Positions 28,137 to 37,589 are shown, counted from the first letter of the stretch. The stretch is 64,000 nucleotides of DNA from an uncultured Luteimonas sp. (GCA_938008415.1 CALLKI010000039.1:62001-126000); one strand, 5' to 3'. Numbers and translations are program-made. The notes: generated from the letters alone by a model not told the origin.

Positions 28137-29869
28137 GCCAGATCGCGCAGCAGCCGTGCCGCCTCCCCGCGCGCGGCCGGATCGCCGTTGTCGACGACTT
28201 CCTGCAGCAGCGAGCGCGCGGTGTCGACGTCGCCCAGGTCGAGGTAGGCCCGGGCGAGTTCGATCCGCTCCTGGCCGGCGGGCGCGGGATTGAGCGGTGC
28301 CACCGTCGCCGCCCGCGCGGCGCCGTTGTCCCGGTCCTGCGTGGCGGCATGCCAGGTCGGCGCCGTATCAGCGGGAGCGTCCGCGGGAGCTTCGCGATCC
28401 GGCGTGTTCGACGGCCACCCGCTGGCCGCCAGCGTCGCCGCCGCATCCGCGGACGGCGCCTTGCCGGTCCCGGCGGGCGCCGCGGGGGCCGCCGGCTTCA
28501 CCGGCGCGGCCGGCTTCGGCGCCGCGGCCTTGCGCGGGGGCGACAGGAAATCCGGCAGGTCCCCGCGCGCGGACGCGCCATGGCGGCTGCCCAGCCACCA
28601 CGCCAGCAACGCGACCGCGCACAGGGCCACGCCGATCCACACCCACGGCAGGGTGGACGACTGCTGCCGTTCGTTCTGCTGCGCCAGCCGCTGCTGCGCC
28701 GCGGCCAGCTCGCTGTCCTTCATCGCGATCAGTTGCTGCTGCTTCTGTTGCAGCTGCTCGAGTTCGGCGACGCGCGCCTTCAGCTCCTCGATCTCGGCCT
28801 CGCGCGCGGCCAGCGTTTCCCGGGTCTGGATCAGTTCCTGCTGCAGCATCTTGCCCTCGCCACCGGCGGCAATGCCGGACCTGGTTCCCGCCTGCGCGGA
28901 ATCGCCCATGGGCGGCACGATCTCGAGCCGCGCATCAACCTGTTTCGGGGCCGTCGCGGCCTGCGCGCCCACGCCGGAGGCTTCCACCGGCTGCGGCACC
29001 GCCCTGCGCATCTCGCGCCACTGCGCGATGTGCTCGCGCACCAGCGCGGTCGCCTCGCGCGCATCCACCGCGTTCCACTCGGCCTCGCCCGGCACGCGCA
29101 GCACCGCGCCCTCGCGCAGCAGGTTGATGTTGCCGCGGATGAAGGCCTCGGGATTGGCGCGCAGCAGCGCGATCATCGCCTGGTCGAGGCTGCGGCCCGT
29201 CTGCGCGGCGAGCGAACGGGCGATCCCGGAAAGCGTCTGTCCCCGCCGCACCGGCGGCAGGGCCTGCCCGGGCGAAACCGCCGCCGCTTCCGGCCTGGCG
29301 GGCGCCGGGGCCGGCGCGGGTGCGGGGGCCCCGCTGTCGGCCGCGGCCTGCGCCACCTGGCCTTCCGGCTCCGGCCCGGGCGCCGGACCGGCGGGCAATG
29401 GTTCGCGCACGATGGTGCTGGATGGCGCCGGCACGGGTGCCTCGATCGGCGGCTGCGCGACCGCGGCCACGGTCTCGGGCGCCTCGATCAGGGCCGAGTA
29501 CTCGCGGACCAGCCTCCCCTGCCCCCAGTCCACCTCGAGCAGGAAGGTCAGCAACGGCTGCTGCACCGGGGCCTGGGTGGTGACCCGGATCACCGGCCGC
29601 CCCCTGCCATCCAGCCCGATCGTGAACTGCAGGTCCTGCACCAGGCCGGAAGGCGGCTCCAGCCCGACCCGGGCGAAGGTTTCCGGCGATGCCAGGCGTG
29701 CCTGCAGCTGCTCCAGCTCCGACGGATCGCTGGAGACGATGGGAATCTCCGCCAGCAGCGGCTCGCCCGGACGCGACTTGACCTCGATCTGGCCCAGCCC
29801 CAGGGCCAGCGCCGGCCCGCAGGCCAGGGCCAGCAGCAGGACCCAGAACAGGCGCGACAGGCCGTTCAT
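28133..29869 (-). CDS. fimV: FimV-like inner-membrane LysM protein
   Basis: FimV/HubP-family proteins anchor at the inner membrane, bind peptidoglycan and organise type IV pili and cell poles. A signal peptide ends near ALALG. The FimV N-terminal domain (LGQIEVKSRPGEPLLAEI...) spans about 25-140. A LysM-like segment (PPVRRGQTLSGIARSLAAQ...) is at about 205-265, a Gln/Glu coiled coil at 336-400 and a membrane helix (VWIGVALCAVALLAWWLG) near 403-426. A short conserved FimV C-terminal motif (RIELARAYLDLGDVDTARSL) ends the protein. At 578 residues it is short for FimV. The start at 29869 has GGGGA upstream. The asd-fimV-truA-trpF order matches Pseudomonas. Confidence 0.88.
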   Translation of the reverse strand: MNGLSRLFWVLLLALACGPALALGLGQIEVKSRPGEPLLAEIPIVSSDPSELEQLQARLASPETFARVGLEPPSGLVQDLQFTIGLDGRGRPVIRVTTQAPVQQPLLTFLLEVDWGQGRLVREYSALIEAPETVAAVAQPPIEAPVPAPSSTIVREPLPAGPAPGPEPEGQVAQAAADSGAPAPAPAPAPARPEAAAVSPGQALPPVRRGQTLSGIARSLAAQTGRSLDQAMIALLRANPEAFIRGNINLLREGAVLRVPGEAEWNAVDAREATALVREHIAQWREMRRAVPQPVEASGVGAQAATAPKQVDARLEIVPPMGDSAQAGTRSGIAAGGEGKMLQQELIQTRETLAAREAEIEELKARVAELEQLQQKQQQLIAMKDSELAAAQQRLAQQNERQQSSTLPWVWIGVALCAVALLAWWLGSRHGASARGDLPDFLSPPRKAAAPKPAAPVKPAAPAAPAGTGKAPSADAAATLAASGWPSNTPDREAPADAPADTAPTWHAATQDRDNGAARAATVAPLNPAPAGQERIELARAYLDLGDVDTARSLLQEVVDNGDPAARGEAARLLRDLA

Positions 29870-29927
29870 CTTGCTTCCCCGTGACATGGCCGCGACTCTA
29901 GCCGCTGGGCACCGGCGTCCGCAATGT

Positions 29928-30956
29928 TCAGCCCCCCGCCGCGACCAGCTCGGCGAGCTGCACGGCGTTGAGCGCGGCGCCCTTGCGGATGTTGTCGGAG
30001 ACGATCCACAGGTTGAGCCCGCGCGGGTGCGTCAGGTCCTCGCGGATGCGGCCGACGAACACTTCGTCGCGGCCGGAGGCGTGGGTGACCGGCGTCGGGT
30101 AGCCGCCCGCGCGGCGCTCGTCCACCACCACCACGCCGGGCGCGGACGAAAGCAGCGCGCGGGCTTCCTCGGCGGTGACCTTCTCGCGGGTGACGATGTG
30201 GACCGCTTCGGAGTGGCCGTAGAACACCGGCACGCGCACCGCGGTCGGGTTCACCTCGATCGAGTCGTCGCCAAGGATCTTGCGCGTCTCCCAGACCAGC
30301 TTCATCTCCTCCTTCGTGTAGCCGTTGTCGAGGAACTCGTCGATGTGCGGGATCAGGTTGAACGCGATCTGCACCGGGAAGCGCTGCGGCTCCGGCGTCC
30401 TGAAGTTCAGCAGCTCGCTGGTCTGGCGGCCCAGTTCCTCCAGCGCGGAGCGGCCGGCACCGGACACCGACTGGTAGGTGGCGACGTTGATGCGCTCGAT
30501 GCCGTAGCGGCGGTGCAGCGGCGCCAGCGCCACCAGCATCTGCATGGTCGAGCAGTTGGGGTTGGCGATGATGCCGCGCGGGCGGTTGCGGGCGGCCCCG
30601 GGATTGACCTCGCTGACCACCAGCGGCACGTCGTCCTCGTAACGGAAGGCCGAGGAGTTGTCGATCACCACCGCGCCGGCGGCGGCGAACTTCGGCGCGT
30701 ACTGCCTCGAGACCTCGCCACCGGCGGAGAACAGCGCGATGTCGATGCCCGTCGGGTCGAAGGCGGCGAGGTCCTGGACGAAGTATTCGTCGTCGGCGAA
30801 CCGGACCATGGTCCCGGCGGAGTGTTCCGAGGCCAGCGGCACCAGCCGCGCCACGGGGAAGTCGCGCTCGGCGAGGATGGACAGCATGGCTTCGCCGACC
30901 GCGCCTGTGGCGCCGACGACGGCGACGTTGAAGCGGCGTTGCGTGGAGTCGTTCAT
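29928..30956 (-). CDS. asd: Aspartate-semialdehyde dehydrogenase
   Basis: Asd reduces aspartyl phosphate to the semialdehyde that feeds lysine, diaminopimelate, threonine and methionine synthesis. The 342 residues have the NADP loop VVGATGAVGEAML, catalytic Cys135 (NPNCSTMQM) and the catalytic His in VFYGHSEAVHI. I chose MNDSTQRRFNVAVVG at 30956; upstream in-frame codons are an unconserved Arg/Pro-rich extension. It lies 88 bp after the hydroxyacid dehydrogenase and 58 bp before fimV. Confidence 0.97.
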   Translation of the reverse strand: MNDSTQRRFNVAVVGATGAVGEAMLSILAERDFPVARLVPLASEHSAGTMVRFADDEYFVQDLAAFDPTGIDIALFSAGGEVSRQYAPKFAAAGAVVIDNSSAFRYEDDVPLVVSEVNPGAARNRPRGIIANPNCSTMQMLVALAPLHRRYGIERINVATYQSVSGAGRSALEELGRQTSELLNFRTPEPQRFPVQIAFNLIPHIDEFLDNGYTKEEMKLVWETRKILGDDSIEVNPTAVRVPVFYGHSEAVHIVTREKVTAEEARALLSSAPGVVVVDERRAGGYPTPVTHASGRDEVFVGRIREDLTHPRGLNLWIVSDNIRKGAALNAVQLAELVAAGG

Positions 30957-31044
30957 GGGAGTCGCGTGGTGGGGGCTGGGAAGGACGGATGCGCACCGGG
31001 CACGCGGGGTCGCATGCCGGAACCCGTCGCCGGGCGGCGCGGGT

Positions 31045-32043
31045 TCACCGGCGTTTCGCGGTGGGAATGACCGGGTTCGGCGGGTTGCCGGCGCGCGGGC
31101 CGTGGCCAAGCGCGGCGACCAGGTTGTCCACCGCGAGCGAGGCCATGGCCCGGCGGGTGGCGAGGCTGGCGCTGCCGATGTGCGGGGTGAGCACCGCGTT
31201 GGGCAGCTCCAGCAGCCCCGGGTTCACCGCCGGCTCGCCCTCGAACACGTCCAGCCCGGCGGCGGCGAGCCTGCCCGCGGCGAGCGCATCGGCGAGCGCG
31301 GCCTCGTCCACGAGGCCGCCACGGGCGATGTTGGTCAGCGTCGCGGTGGGCTTCATTTTCGACAGGGCCGTGGCATCGATGACGTGGCGGCTGGACGGAG
31401 AGTACGGCAGCGCCAGGACGAGGTGGTCCGATTCGCGCAGGAGTGTATCGAAGTCCACCCACGTGGCACGACAGTTGCGTTCGATACCATCCGCCAGGCG
31501 GTTGCGGTTGTGGTAGAGCAGGCGCATGCCGAAGCCGTGCGCGCCGCGGCGGGCGATCGCCTGCCCGATCCGGCCCATGCCGAGGATGCCGAGGGTGCTG
31601 CCATGCACGTCCACCCCGAGCAGGGCATCGAACGACCAGTGCGTCCAGTGCCCGCCACGCAGCCAGCGTTCGGCCTCGCCGATGCGCCGCGCCGCGGCCA
31701 TGAGCAGCGCGAACGCCATGTCCGCGGTGGTTTCGGTCAGCACGTCCGGGGTGTTGGTGACGACGATGCCACGCGCGTGCAGCGCCGTGATGTCGAGGTT
31801 GTCGTAGCCGACCGCGACGTTGGCGACCGCGCGCAGGCGCGGCGCGCCCGCGATCCCGGCGGCGCCGATGCGCTCGCCGACGGTCACCAGCGCGCCGTCG
31901 GCGTCGCGCAGCTTCCCGGCGACCTGTTCCGGCGTCCAGGCCGTGGCGGCCGGGGTCCGCTCGACGTCGAAGTACGCGTCGAGCCGCGCGACGATGTCGT
32001 CGAACAGCGGCTGCGAGACCCAGACGCGCGGGCGCTCAGTCAT
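31045..32043 (-). CDS. D-2-hydroxyacid dehydrogenase, glyoxylate/2-ketogluconate reductase type
   Basis: This NAD(P)-dependent D-2-hydroxyacid dehydrogenase has 332 residues. The Rossmann loop is LGILGMGRIGQ (151-161). The catalytic residues are Arg241 (NIARGG), Glu270 (FEGEP) and His288 (LTPHIGSA). A basic stretch after strand 2 (YHNRNRL) points to NADPH use, as in GhrB/TkrA. Glyoxylate, hydroxypyruvate or 2-ketogluconate are possible substrates and the sequence does not decide. The ATG at 32043 overlaps the aroC stop by eight bases. Confidence 0.88.
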   Translation of the reverse strand: MTERPRVWVSQPLFDDIVARLDAYFDVERTPAATAWTPEQVAGKLRDADGALVTVGERIGAAGIAGAPRLRAVANVAVGYDNLDITALHARGIVVTNTPDVLTETTADMAFALLMAAARRIGEAERWLRGGHWTHWSFDALLGVDVHGSTLGILGMGRIGQAIARRGAHGFGMRLLYHNRNRLADGIERNCRATWVDFDTLLRESDHLVLALPYSPSSRHVIDATALSKMKPTATLTNIARGGLVDEAALADALAAGRLAAAGLDVFEGEPAVNPGLLELPNAVLTPHIGSASLATRRAMASLAVDNLVAALGHGPRAGNPPNPVIPTAKRR

Positions 32044-33133
32044 CGGCGGACGGCGGGATCCGCGGCGACACCTCGCCCACGTCGCCGCACTGGGCACGGT
32101 GCCGCAGGGCCTGGTCCATCAGCTCCAGCGCCAGCATCGCCTCGCAGATCGGCGTGGCACGGATGCCGACGCAGGGGTCGTGCCGGCCGGTGGTGACGAT
32201 CTCCACGACGTTGCCGTCCACGTCCAGCCCCTGCACAGGCAATCGCAGGCTTGAGGTCGGCTTGAACGCCACCGAGACCACGATCTGCTGGCCGGTGGAG
32301 ATGCCGCCGAGGATGCCCCCGGCGTTGTTGGACAGGAACCCGGCCGGTGTCATCACGTCACGGTGCTCGCTGCCCTTCTGGGTGACGCTGGAAAAGCCCG
32401 CGCCGATCTCCACGCCCTTGACCGCGTTGATGGACATCATCGCCGCGGCGATGCCGGCGTCGAGCTTGCCGTACACCGGCTCGCCCCAGCCCGGGGGCAC
32501 GCCATCGGCGACGACGACGACCTTCGCGCCGACCGAATCGCCGGACTTGCGCAGCGCGTCCATGTACGCCTCCAGTTCCGGCACCTGTTCCGCATCCGGC
32601 CAGAAGAACGGGTTGTTTTCGACCGCGTCCCAGTCGAAGCGCCGCGGGACGATCCCGCCCAGCTGCGCCAGGTGGCCGCGCACGGTCACGCCGCAGCGTT
32701 CGGCCAGCCACTTCCTGGCGATCACCGCCGCGGCCACGCGCATCGTGGTCTCGCGCGCGGAGGAACGGCCGCCGCCGCGCGGGTCGCGGATGCCGTACTT
32801 CTGCCAGTAGGTGTAGTCGGCGTGGCCCGGGCGGAACTGGCGCGCGATGTCCGCGTAGTCCCGGCTGCGCGCGTCGGTGTTGCGGATCAGCAGCGCGATC
32901 GGGGTGCCGGTGGTGACGCCCTCGTACACGCCGCTGAGGATCTCGACCTCGTCGGCCTCGCGCCGCGCCGAGGTGTGCCGGGTCCTGCCCGTGGCGCGGC
33001 GCCGCAGGTCGTGGACGAAGTCCTCCGGCGCGATCGGAATGCCCGGCGGGCAGCCGTCGATCACGCAGCCGATGGCCGGGCCGTGGGATTCGCCGAAGGT
33101 GGTGACGCGGAACAGGTGGCCGAACGTGTTCAT
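32036..33133 (-). CDS. aroC: Chorismate synthase
   Basis: AroC makes chorismate, the last shared precursor of aromatic amino acids, with reduced FMN. The 365 residues show the signatures FGESHGPAIGCVIDG, RPGHADYTYWQKYG, GGGRSSARETTMRVAA and a C-terminal GRHDPCVGIRATPICEAM. It lies 12 bp after prmB and overlaps the dehydrogenase downstream by eight bases, so these three probably form one operon. Confidence 0.97.
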   Translation of the reverse strand: MNTFGHLFRVTTFGESHGPAIGCVIDGCPPGIPIAPEDFVHDLRRRATGRTRHTSARREADEVEILSGVYEGVTTGTPIALLIRNTDARSRDYADIARQFRPGHADYTYWQKYGIRDPRGGGRSSARETTMRVAAAVIARKWLAERCGVTVRGHLAQLGGIVPRRFDWDAVENNPFFWPDAEQVPELEAYMDALRKSGDSVGAKVVVVADGVPPGWGEPVYGKLDAGIAAAMMSINAVKGVEIGAGFSSVTQKGSEHRDVMTPAGFLSNNAGGILGGISTGQQIVVSVAFKPTSSLRLPVQGLDVDGNVVEIVTTGRHDPCVGIRATPICEAMLALELMDQALRHRAQCGDVGEVSPRIPPSADD

Positions 33134-33145
33134 CCGCGCCCCGCG

Positions 33146-34108
33146 TCAGAACAGGCTGGCGGAGGCCGGCGCGGGCGGCGGGGCCGCGCCACGCCCGCGC
33201 GCGTCGGCGAGCTCCGCGATCCGCGCGTGGTGGGCCACCAGCTCGCGGCGCTCGGCGACGAACACGCCCATCTGCCCGACCTTGAACTCGACCCACATCA
33301 GCGGCAGCTCCGGCAGCAGCCGGACCAGGTGCCGCTCGGACTCGCCGACCTCGCAGACCAGCAGGCCGTCCTCGGTCAGGTGCAGCGGCGCGTCGCGCAG
33401 GATGCGCAGCACCAGGTCGAGGCCGTCGGGACCGGCGCGCAGGCCCAGCTCGGGCTCGTGCGAGTACTCCTTCGGCAGCGCGTCCACCTCGTCGTCGGTG
33501 ACGTACGGCGGGTTGGTGACGATCAGGTCGTAGTGCTCGCCCTGCAGCGCGGAGAACAGGTCGGACTTCAGGAAGCGGACGTTGTCCACCTGCAGCCGCT
33601 CCTGGTTCTCGCGCGCCAGCGAGAGCGCCTCCTCGCTGATGTCGGCGCCGTCGACGTGCCAGTCCGGGTTGTAGTGCGCCATGGCGATGGCGATGCAACC
33701 CGACCCGGTGCACAGGTCGAGCGCGCGGCGCACCTCGCGCCCGCCCAGCCAGGGCTCGAAGCCGGCCTCGATCAGCTCGGCGATCGGCGAGCGCGGCACC
33801 AGCGCGCGGCGGTCGCACTTGAAGTTCAGGCCGGCGAACCAGGCCTCGCCGGTCAGGTACGCGGCCGGCACCCGCTCCTCGATCCGGCGCAGGAACAGCG
33901 CCAGCACCTCCTCCTTCTCCGCGAGCGTGACCCGGGCGTTGCCGTACACCGGGTTCAGGTCGTGCGGCAGGTGCAGGGCGTGGAGGGTGAGCTGGGTCGC
34001 CTCGTCGAGGGCGTTGTCGTAGCTGTGCCCGTAGGTGAGCCCGGCCGCGTTGAACCGGCTGGCGCCGTAGCGGATCAGGTCGATGATCGTCTGCAGTTCG
34101 TCGGTCAT
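33146..34108 (-). CDS. prmB: Ribosomal protein L3 N5-glutamine methyltransferase
   Basis: PrmB methylates a glutamine of ribosomal protein L3 using S-adenosylmethionine. The 320 residues carry the SAM loop LDLCTGSGCIAIAMA (130-144) and the glutamine-binding NPPY motif (199-202). The N-terminal helical domain favours PrmB over PrmC, as does its place before aroC, an arrangement also seen in enteric bacteria. A Pro/Ala tail ends the protein. A -10-like TATACT lies at 34145-34140. Confidence 0.93.
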   Translation of the reverse strand: MTDELQTIIDLIRYGASRFNAAGLTYGHSYDNALDEATQLTLHALHLPHDLNPVYGNARVTLAEKEEVLALFLRRIEERVPAAYLTGEAWFAGLNFKCDRRALVPRSPIAELIEAGFEPWLGGREVRRALDLCTGSGCIAIAMAHYNPDWHVDGADISEEALSLARENQERLQVDNVRFLKSDLFSALQGEHYDLIVTNPPYVTDDEVDALPKEYSHEPELGLRAGPDGLDLVLRILRDAPLHLTEDGLLVCEVGESERHLVRLLPELPLMWVEFKVGQMGVFVAERRELVAHHARIAELADARGRGAAPPPAPASASLF

Positions 34109-34139
34109 TGCACCTGTCACCCGCGGAAGCCGGCCGGCA

Positions 34140-34145
34140 AGTATA
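34140..34145 (-). promoter_or_regulatory. -10 box for prmB-aroC
   Basis: TATACT on the minus strand matches five of six -10 bases and would start transcription about 25 bases before the prmB ATG. No clear -35 is seen. It lies back to back with a plus-strand -10 box for the sco gene. Confidence 0.45.
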
Positions 34146-34158
34146 GCCGCGGCGCGGG

Positions 34159-34164
34159 TATCAT
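34159..34164 (+). promoter_or_regulatory. -10 box for sco-psd
   Basis: TATCAT matches five of six -10 bases and lies about 35 bases before the ATG of the sco gene. The -35 region is not recognisable. Confidence 0.4.
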
Positions 34165-34198
34165 GACGCTTTTCCACAGTGGATTCCCGGGGCACGCG

Positions 34199-34843
34199 AT
34201 GTTCAACCGCACCACGCTCGTCGTCCTGCTGGCGGCGCTCGCCGGAGGCCTCGGCCTGCTGGCGGCAAGCCGCGTGTTCGACCGCCCGGAAGCGGCGGGC
34301 CAGCCGGCCCTGCAGGTCGTGAAGCTGTTCCCGCAGCCGCGCGAGATCCCGCCCTTCAGCCTGGTGCAGTCCGACGGCACGCAGCTGGTGCCGGGCGAGC
34401 TGCACGGCCACTGGACGCTGGTGTTCATCGGCTTCACCTTCTGCCCGGACGTCTGCCCGACCACGCTGGCACAGCTGGCCCGGGCGCAGAAGCGCTGGGA
34501 ATCGCTGCCCGAGTCCACCCGCCCGCGGGTGCTGTTCGTCTCGGTGGACCCCGAGCGCGACACCCCGGACCGCATCGGCGAGTACGCGCACGCCTTCCAC
34601 CGCGACACCCTGGCGGCCACCGCCGACATCCCGGCGCTGGAGGCGTTCACGAAGTCGCTGTCGATGGTCTTCGCCAAGGTGCCCCTCGGCGATGGCCCGA
34701 ACCAGTACACCCTCGACCACAGCTCGGCGATCGCCCTGCTCGACCCGCAGGGCCGCATGGCCGGCGTGATCCCGGGCAGCGCGGTGGAACGCCCCGACGC
34801 CATCGCCGAGGATCTGATCCTGCTGGGCGGCGCGCGGCAATGA
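34199..34843 (+). CDS. Sco1/SenC-family copper chaperone / thiol reductase
   Basis: Sco proteins deliver copper to the CuA or CuB site of cytochrome oxidase in the periplasm. The 214 residues have an N-terminal membrane anchor (TTLVVLLAALAGGLGLLAAS) and a thioredoxin-like domain. The copper ligands are Cys82 and Cys86 (TFCPDVCPTTL) and His174 (LDHSSAI). The ATG at 34199 has GGGG upstream; an in-frame ATG at 34163 is less likely because it sits on the promoter. Its stop overlaps the psd start (ATGA). Confidence 0.92.
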   Translation: MFNRTTLVVLLAALAGGLGLLAASRVFDRPEAAGQPALQVVKLFPQPREIPPFSLVQSDGTQLVPGELHGHWTLVFIGFTFCPDVCPTTLAQLARAQKRWESLPESTRPRVLFVSVDPERDTPDRIGEYAHAFHRDTLAATADIPALEAFTKSLSMVFAKVPLGDGPNQYTLDHSSAIALLDPQGRMAGVIPGSAVERPDAIAEDLILLGGARQ

Positions 34844-35691
34844 ACCTGGTGACCGCGCTGACCTGGGTGCTGCCCCACCGCCTGCTGTCGTCGCTGGCGC
34901 GCAGGCTGGCCTGTTCCCGCAACCCGGCGATCAAGCAGCGGCTGATCGACACGGTGGTGCGCCGCTTCGGCGTGGACATGTCCGAGGCCGCCGACCCGGA
35001 CCCCCGCGCCTACCCGACCTTCAACGCATTCTTCACCCGCGCGCTCCGTCCCGGTGCGCGCACGCCGGACCCGGACCCGAAGGCCCTGCTGATGCCTGCC
35101 GACGGCCACATCAGCCAGTGCGGCCGGATCGAAGACGGCCGCATCTTCCAGGCCAAGGGCCGCAGCTTCACGGTCGCCGAACTGCTCGGCGACGCGGAGG
35201 CCGCCCGCCCGTTCCGGGACGGCCTGTTCGCCACGGTCTACCTCTCGCCACGCGACTACCACCGCGTGCACATGCCGTGGACCGGGACCCTGCGCGAGAC
35301 CGTGCACGTGCCCGGCCGGCTGTTCTCGGTCGGGACCGACGCGGTGGCCAGCGTGCCGCGCCTGTTCGCGCGCAACGAGCGCCTGGTCTGCCACTTCGAC
35401 ACCGGCTTCGGGCCGATGGCGGTGGTGATGGTCGGCGCGCTGCTGGTCTCGGGCGTGGAAACGGTCTGGAGCGGCGTGGAGATCCCGGCCTACGGCGACC
35501 GCGTCACCCGCAAGGACTGGCGCGGCCGCGGCATCACCCTGCAGCGCTTCGAGGAAATGGGCCGCTTCAACTACGGCTCCACCGTGATCGTGCTGCTGCC
35601 GCCCGGCGTGGCCGAGCTGGCGCCGGGCCTGGGGGCCGGCTCGCCGGTCCGGATGGGTCAGGCGCTCGCGCGCCTGCACGCGCTGCCATGA
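34840..35691 (+). CDS. psd: Phosphatidylserine decarboxylase proenzyme
   Basis: Psd makes phosphatidylethanolamine from phosphatidylserine at the inner membrane. The 283-residue proenzyme cleaves itself between Gly246 and Ser247 (NYGSTVIVLL) to create the pyruvoyl group. The triad partners appear as Asp88 (PADGHISQ) and His144 (YHRVHMPWTG). The residue before the GST motif is Tyr rather than the Leu of the E. coli LGST, a conservative change away from the cleavage bond. It overlaps the sco gene by four bases. Confidence 0.95.
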   Translation: MNLVTALTWVLPHRLLSSLARRLACSRNPAIKQRLIDTVVRRFGVDMSEAADPDPRAYPTFNAFFTRALRPGARTPDPDPKALLMPADGHISQCGRIEDGRIFQAKGRSFTVAELLGDAEAARPFRDGLFATVYLSPRDYHRVHMPWTGTLRETVHVPGRLFSVGTDAVASVPRLFARNERLVCHFDTGFGPMAVVMVGALLVSGVETVWSGVEIPAYGDRVTRKDWRGRGITLQRFEEMGRFNYGSTVIVLLPPGVAELAPGLGAGSPVRMGQALARLHALP

Positions 35692-36065
35692 CGGCCATCA
35701 CCCTCCCGTAGCCATGGCCGCCGTCGGCCCGTGCCCACCGCAACGGGCCACCGCAGTCCACAGCCCACCGGGGCCGGCCCACGGTGCGCGGACAGGCGAA
35801 GGAAGCCGCGCGTCCCCTGCTCCCGCCGGGCCGACGGGCCTGGCCGGACAGCGCATCACCGGGCGCGGGGATCCCACTCCCGGCGGGAACGGGACCGCGG
35901 CCCAGGGCATCGTGATCACGGGCCGGGAAGCCGGGCCCAGCCCCGGAATGATCCGGCAGCGGACCGGGGCCCCGGAAAACCGCAGGCCATCAGACGCAAG
36001 GCCCGCCATCCGGCGGACCTTGTCCGTTCCGGTCCCGCTGCCGGGCGCGCGCCGGGTCCCGGCGG
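35692..36065. other. 374-bp intergenic region between convergent psd and mltD-like genes
   Basis: No convincing gene is present. A stem with one G-T wobble, AAGGTCCGCC/GGCGGGCCTT on the minus strand (36021-35998, loop GGAT), is a possible terminator for the mltD-like gene, but it has no T-run. A 12-bp perfect palindrome CCGGGGCCCCGG lies at 35964-35975. The open frames across it are shadows of high GC content. Confidence 0.5.
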
Positions 36066-37589
36066 CTACCTGCGGCAGCCTTCCAGCCTCAGACGCTGCC
36101 CCTGCCGCAGCGTGTAGGCCGGGGGCTTGATCCCGTTGGCGCGCGCCAGCGTGCGCAGGTCGCACTGGTAGCGGCGGGCGACCCCGGCAAGGGTGTCGCC
36201 GCGCTGGACGCGGTGTTCGCGCACGCGCGGGGCCGCGGGCCCGGGCGCAGGCGCGGCGGTCGCCCCTCCCGCCTGCAGCTGCTGCACGCCGCCGACGCGC
36301 ACGATGGCGGTGGCCGGGTCGCTCTGGACCAGTTCGCGGGCCAGATCCGCGCGTGGCCCGTGCACGCACCAGCGTTCGTACAGCCCCGCCATCCTCACCG
36401 TCGCGTTCAGGCGGGTGCCTTCCGGCAGCCGGGTGTCGGCCTCGTGGCGCGGGTTGAGGTTGCGCAGCACGCGCATGAACCCTTCGCGGGTGCCGCCGTT
36501 GCCCAGGCAGATGGTCAGCTCGTAGATCGACGCGGGCCGCCTGAGCACGATCTCGGCGGGCCTTGCGTCCACCTTCGGGAAGGTCAGGCCGTACTCCCTG
36601 GGATGCAGGTACAGCCAGGCCGCCGCGATGACCATGGGCACGTAGTCGCGTGTCTCCGGCGGGAACCGGTTGTAGATGTCGCTGTCCCAGAAACTGCGCC
36701 CGCCGGTTTCCTCGTATACCCGGCGCGCCCTGCCCTCGCCGCCGTTGTAGGCGGCCAGCCACAGTTCGATGCTGTTGCCCAGTTCGGCCAGCCGCTCGGT
36801 CAGGTACGCCGCGGCGGCGTCCGCGGCCGCGCGCGGATCGAGGCGGGTGTCGAACCCGGTATCGTCGGGGCCCAGCCCGAAGCGGCGCCCGGTCGCGGGC
36901 ATGAACTGCAGCGGCCCGAGCGCGCCGGCGCGCGAGCGCGCGTGCACGCGGCCGTTCGATTCCTTGGCGAGGATGCCGAACAGCAGCGCCTCGGGCAGCC
37001 CGCGCTGGCGGAACGCCGGCGACATCATGTGCCGCATGTACTGGAAGTTCTCGTGGCTGGTGATCAGCGCCGGGCGCATGTCGGTGAGCCAGCGGCGGAT
37101 CGCGCCCTGCACCGCCGGGTTCATCTTCACCAGCTCCACGAAGCGCCGGTCGCCGTCGGCCAGCAGCGCCGCGGCGGTCGCGCCCTGCGGCACGCCGCCC
37201 GGAGGCGGCGGGATGTCGAGCGGTTCGTCGACCAGGGTCTCGTCCACCTCCTCGGCGTCCGCGCCCGTGGCCTCGGTATCCACCTGCAGCTTGAGCAGGC
37301 GCTTGTACGCGGCCAGCAGGTTGGCGCTGTTGCAGCCCCTGATCCGGCCGCATTCGACCAGCACGTCCTCCATGTCCTCGAGGGCGGCGTTGCTCTCGTC
37401 GATGCCCGCCGGATCGTTGTTGCGCACCTTGACCAGCGCCTCGCGGTAGCGCGTCTCCGCGGCGGCCATGCGTTGCTCCAGCGCCTGGACCGCGGCCTGG
37501 GTACGGCGCGACTGGGCCTGCGCCTGCGGCGCCGCGAGCGCGAGGGCGGCAAGCAGGACGAACGGCAGGATGCGGAGCTGGCAGGACAT
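36066..37589 (-). CDS. MltD-like membrane-bound lytic murein transglycosylase
   Basis: This enzyme cleaves peptidoglycan strands to 1,6-anhydromuropeptides. In its 507 residues a signal peptide (about 1-25, ending AQAQ) is followed by a helical N-terminal region of about 170 residues. The SLT domain has catalytic Glu210 (GILAKESNG), then GALGPLQFMPATGRRFG and LWLAAYNGGEGR. A single C-terminal LysM (REHRVQRGDTLAGVARRY...) binds the wall. E. coli MltD is a lipoprotein with two LysM repeats; here there is one and no lipobox. The start MSCQLRIL at 37589 fits the signal peptide. Confidence 0.88.
   Translation of the reverse strand: MSCQLRILPFVLLAALALAAPQAQAQSRRTQAAVQALEQRMAAAETRYREALVKVRNNDPAGIDESNAALEDMEDVLVECGRIRGCNSANLLAAYKRLLKLQVDTEATGADAEEVDETLVDEPLDIPPPPGGVPQGATAAALLADGDRRFVELVKMNPAVQGAIRRWLTDMRPALITSHENFQYMRHMMSPAFRQRGLPEALLFGILAKESNGRVHARSRAGALGPLQFMPATGRRFGLGPDDTGFDTRLDPRAAADAAAAYLTERLAELGNSIELWLAAYNGGEGRARRVYEETGGRSFWDSDIYNRFPPETRDYVPMVIAAAWLYLHPREYGLTFPKVDARPAEIVLRRPASIYELTICLGNGGTREGFMRVLRNLNPRHEADTRLPEGTRLNATVRMAGLYERWCVHGPRADLARELVQSDPATAIVRVGGVQQLQAGGATAAPAPGPAAPRVREHRVQRGDTLAGVARRYQCDLRTLARANGIKPPAYTLRQGQRLRLEGCRR

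Noticed and set aside
34840..35691. Psd possibly inactive because LGST reads YGST
   Set aside because: The Gly-Ser cleavage bond, Asp88 and His144 are all present, and the residue before GST is not catalytic.
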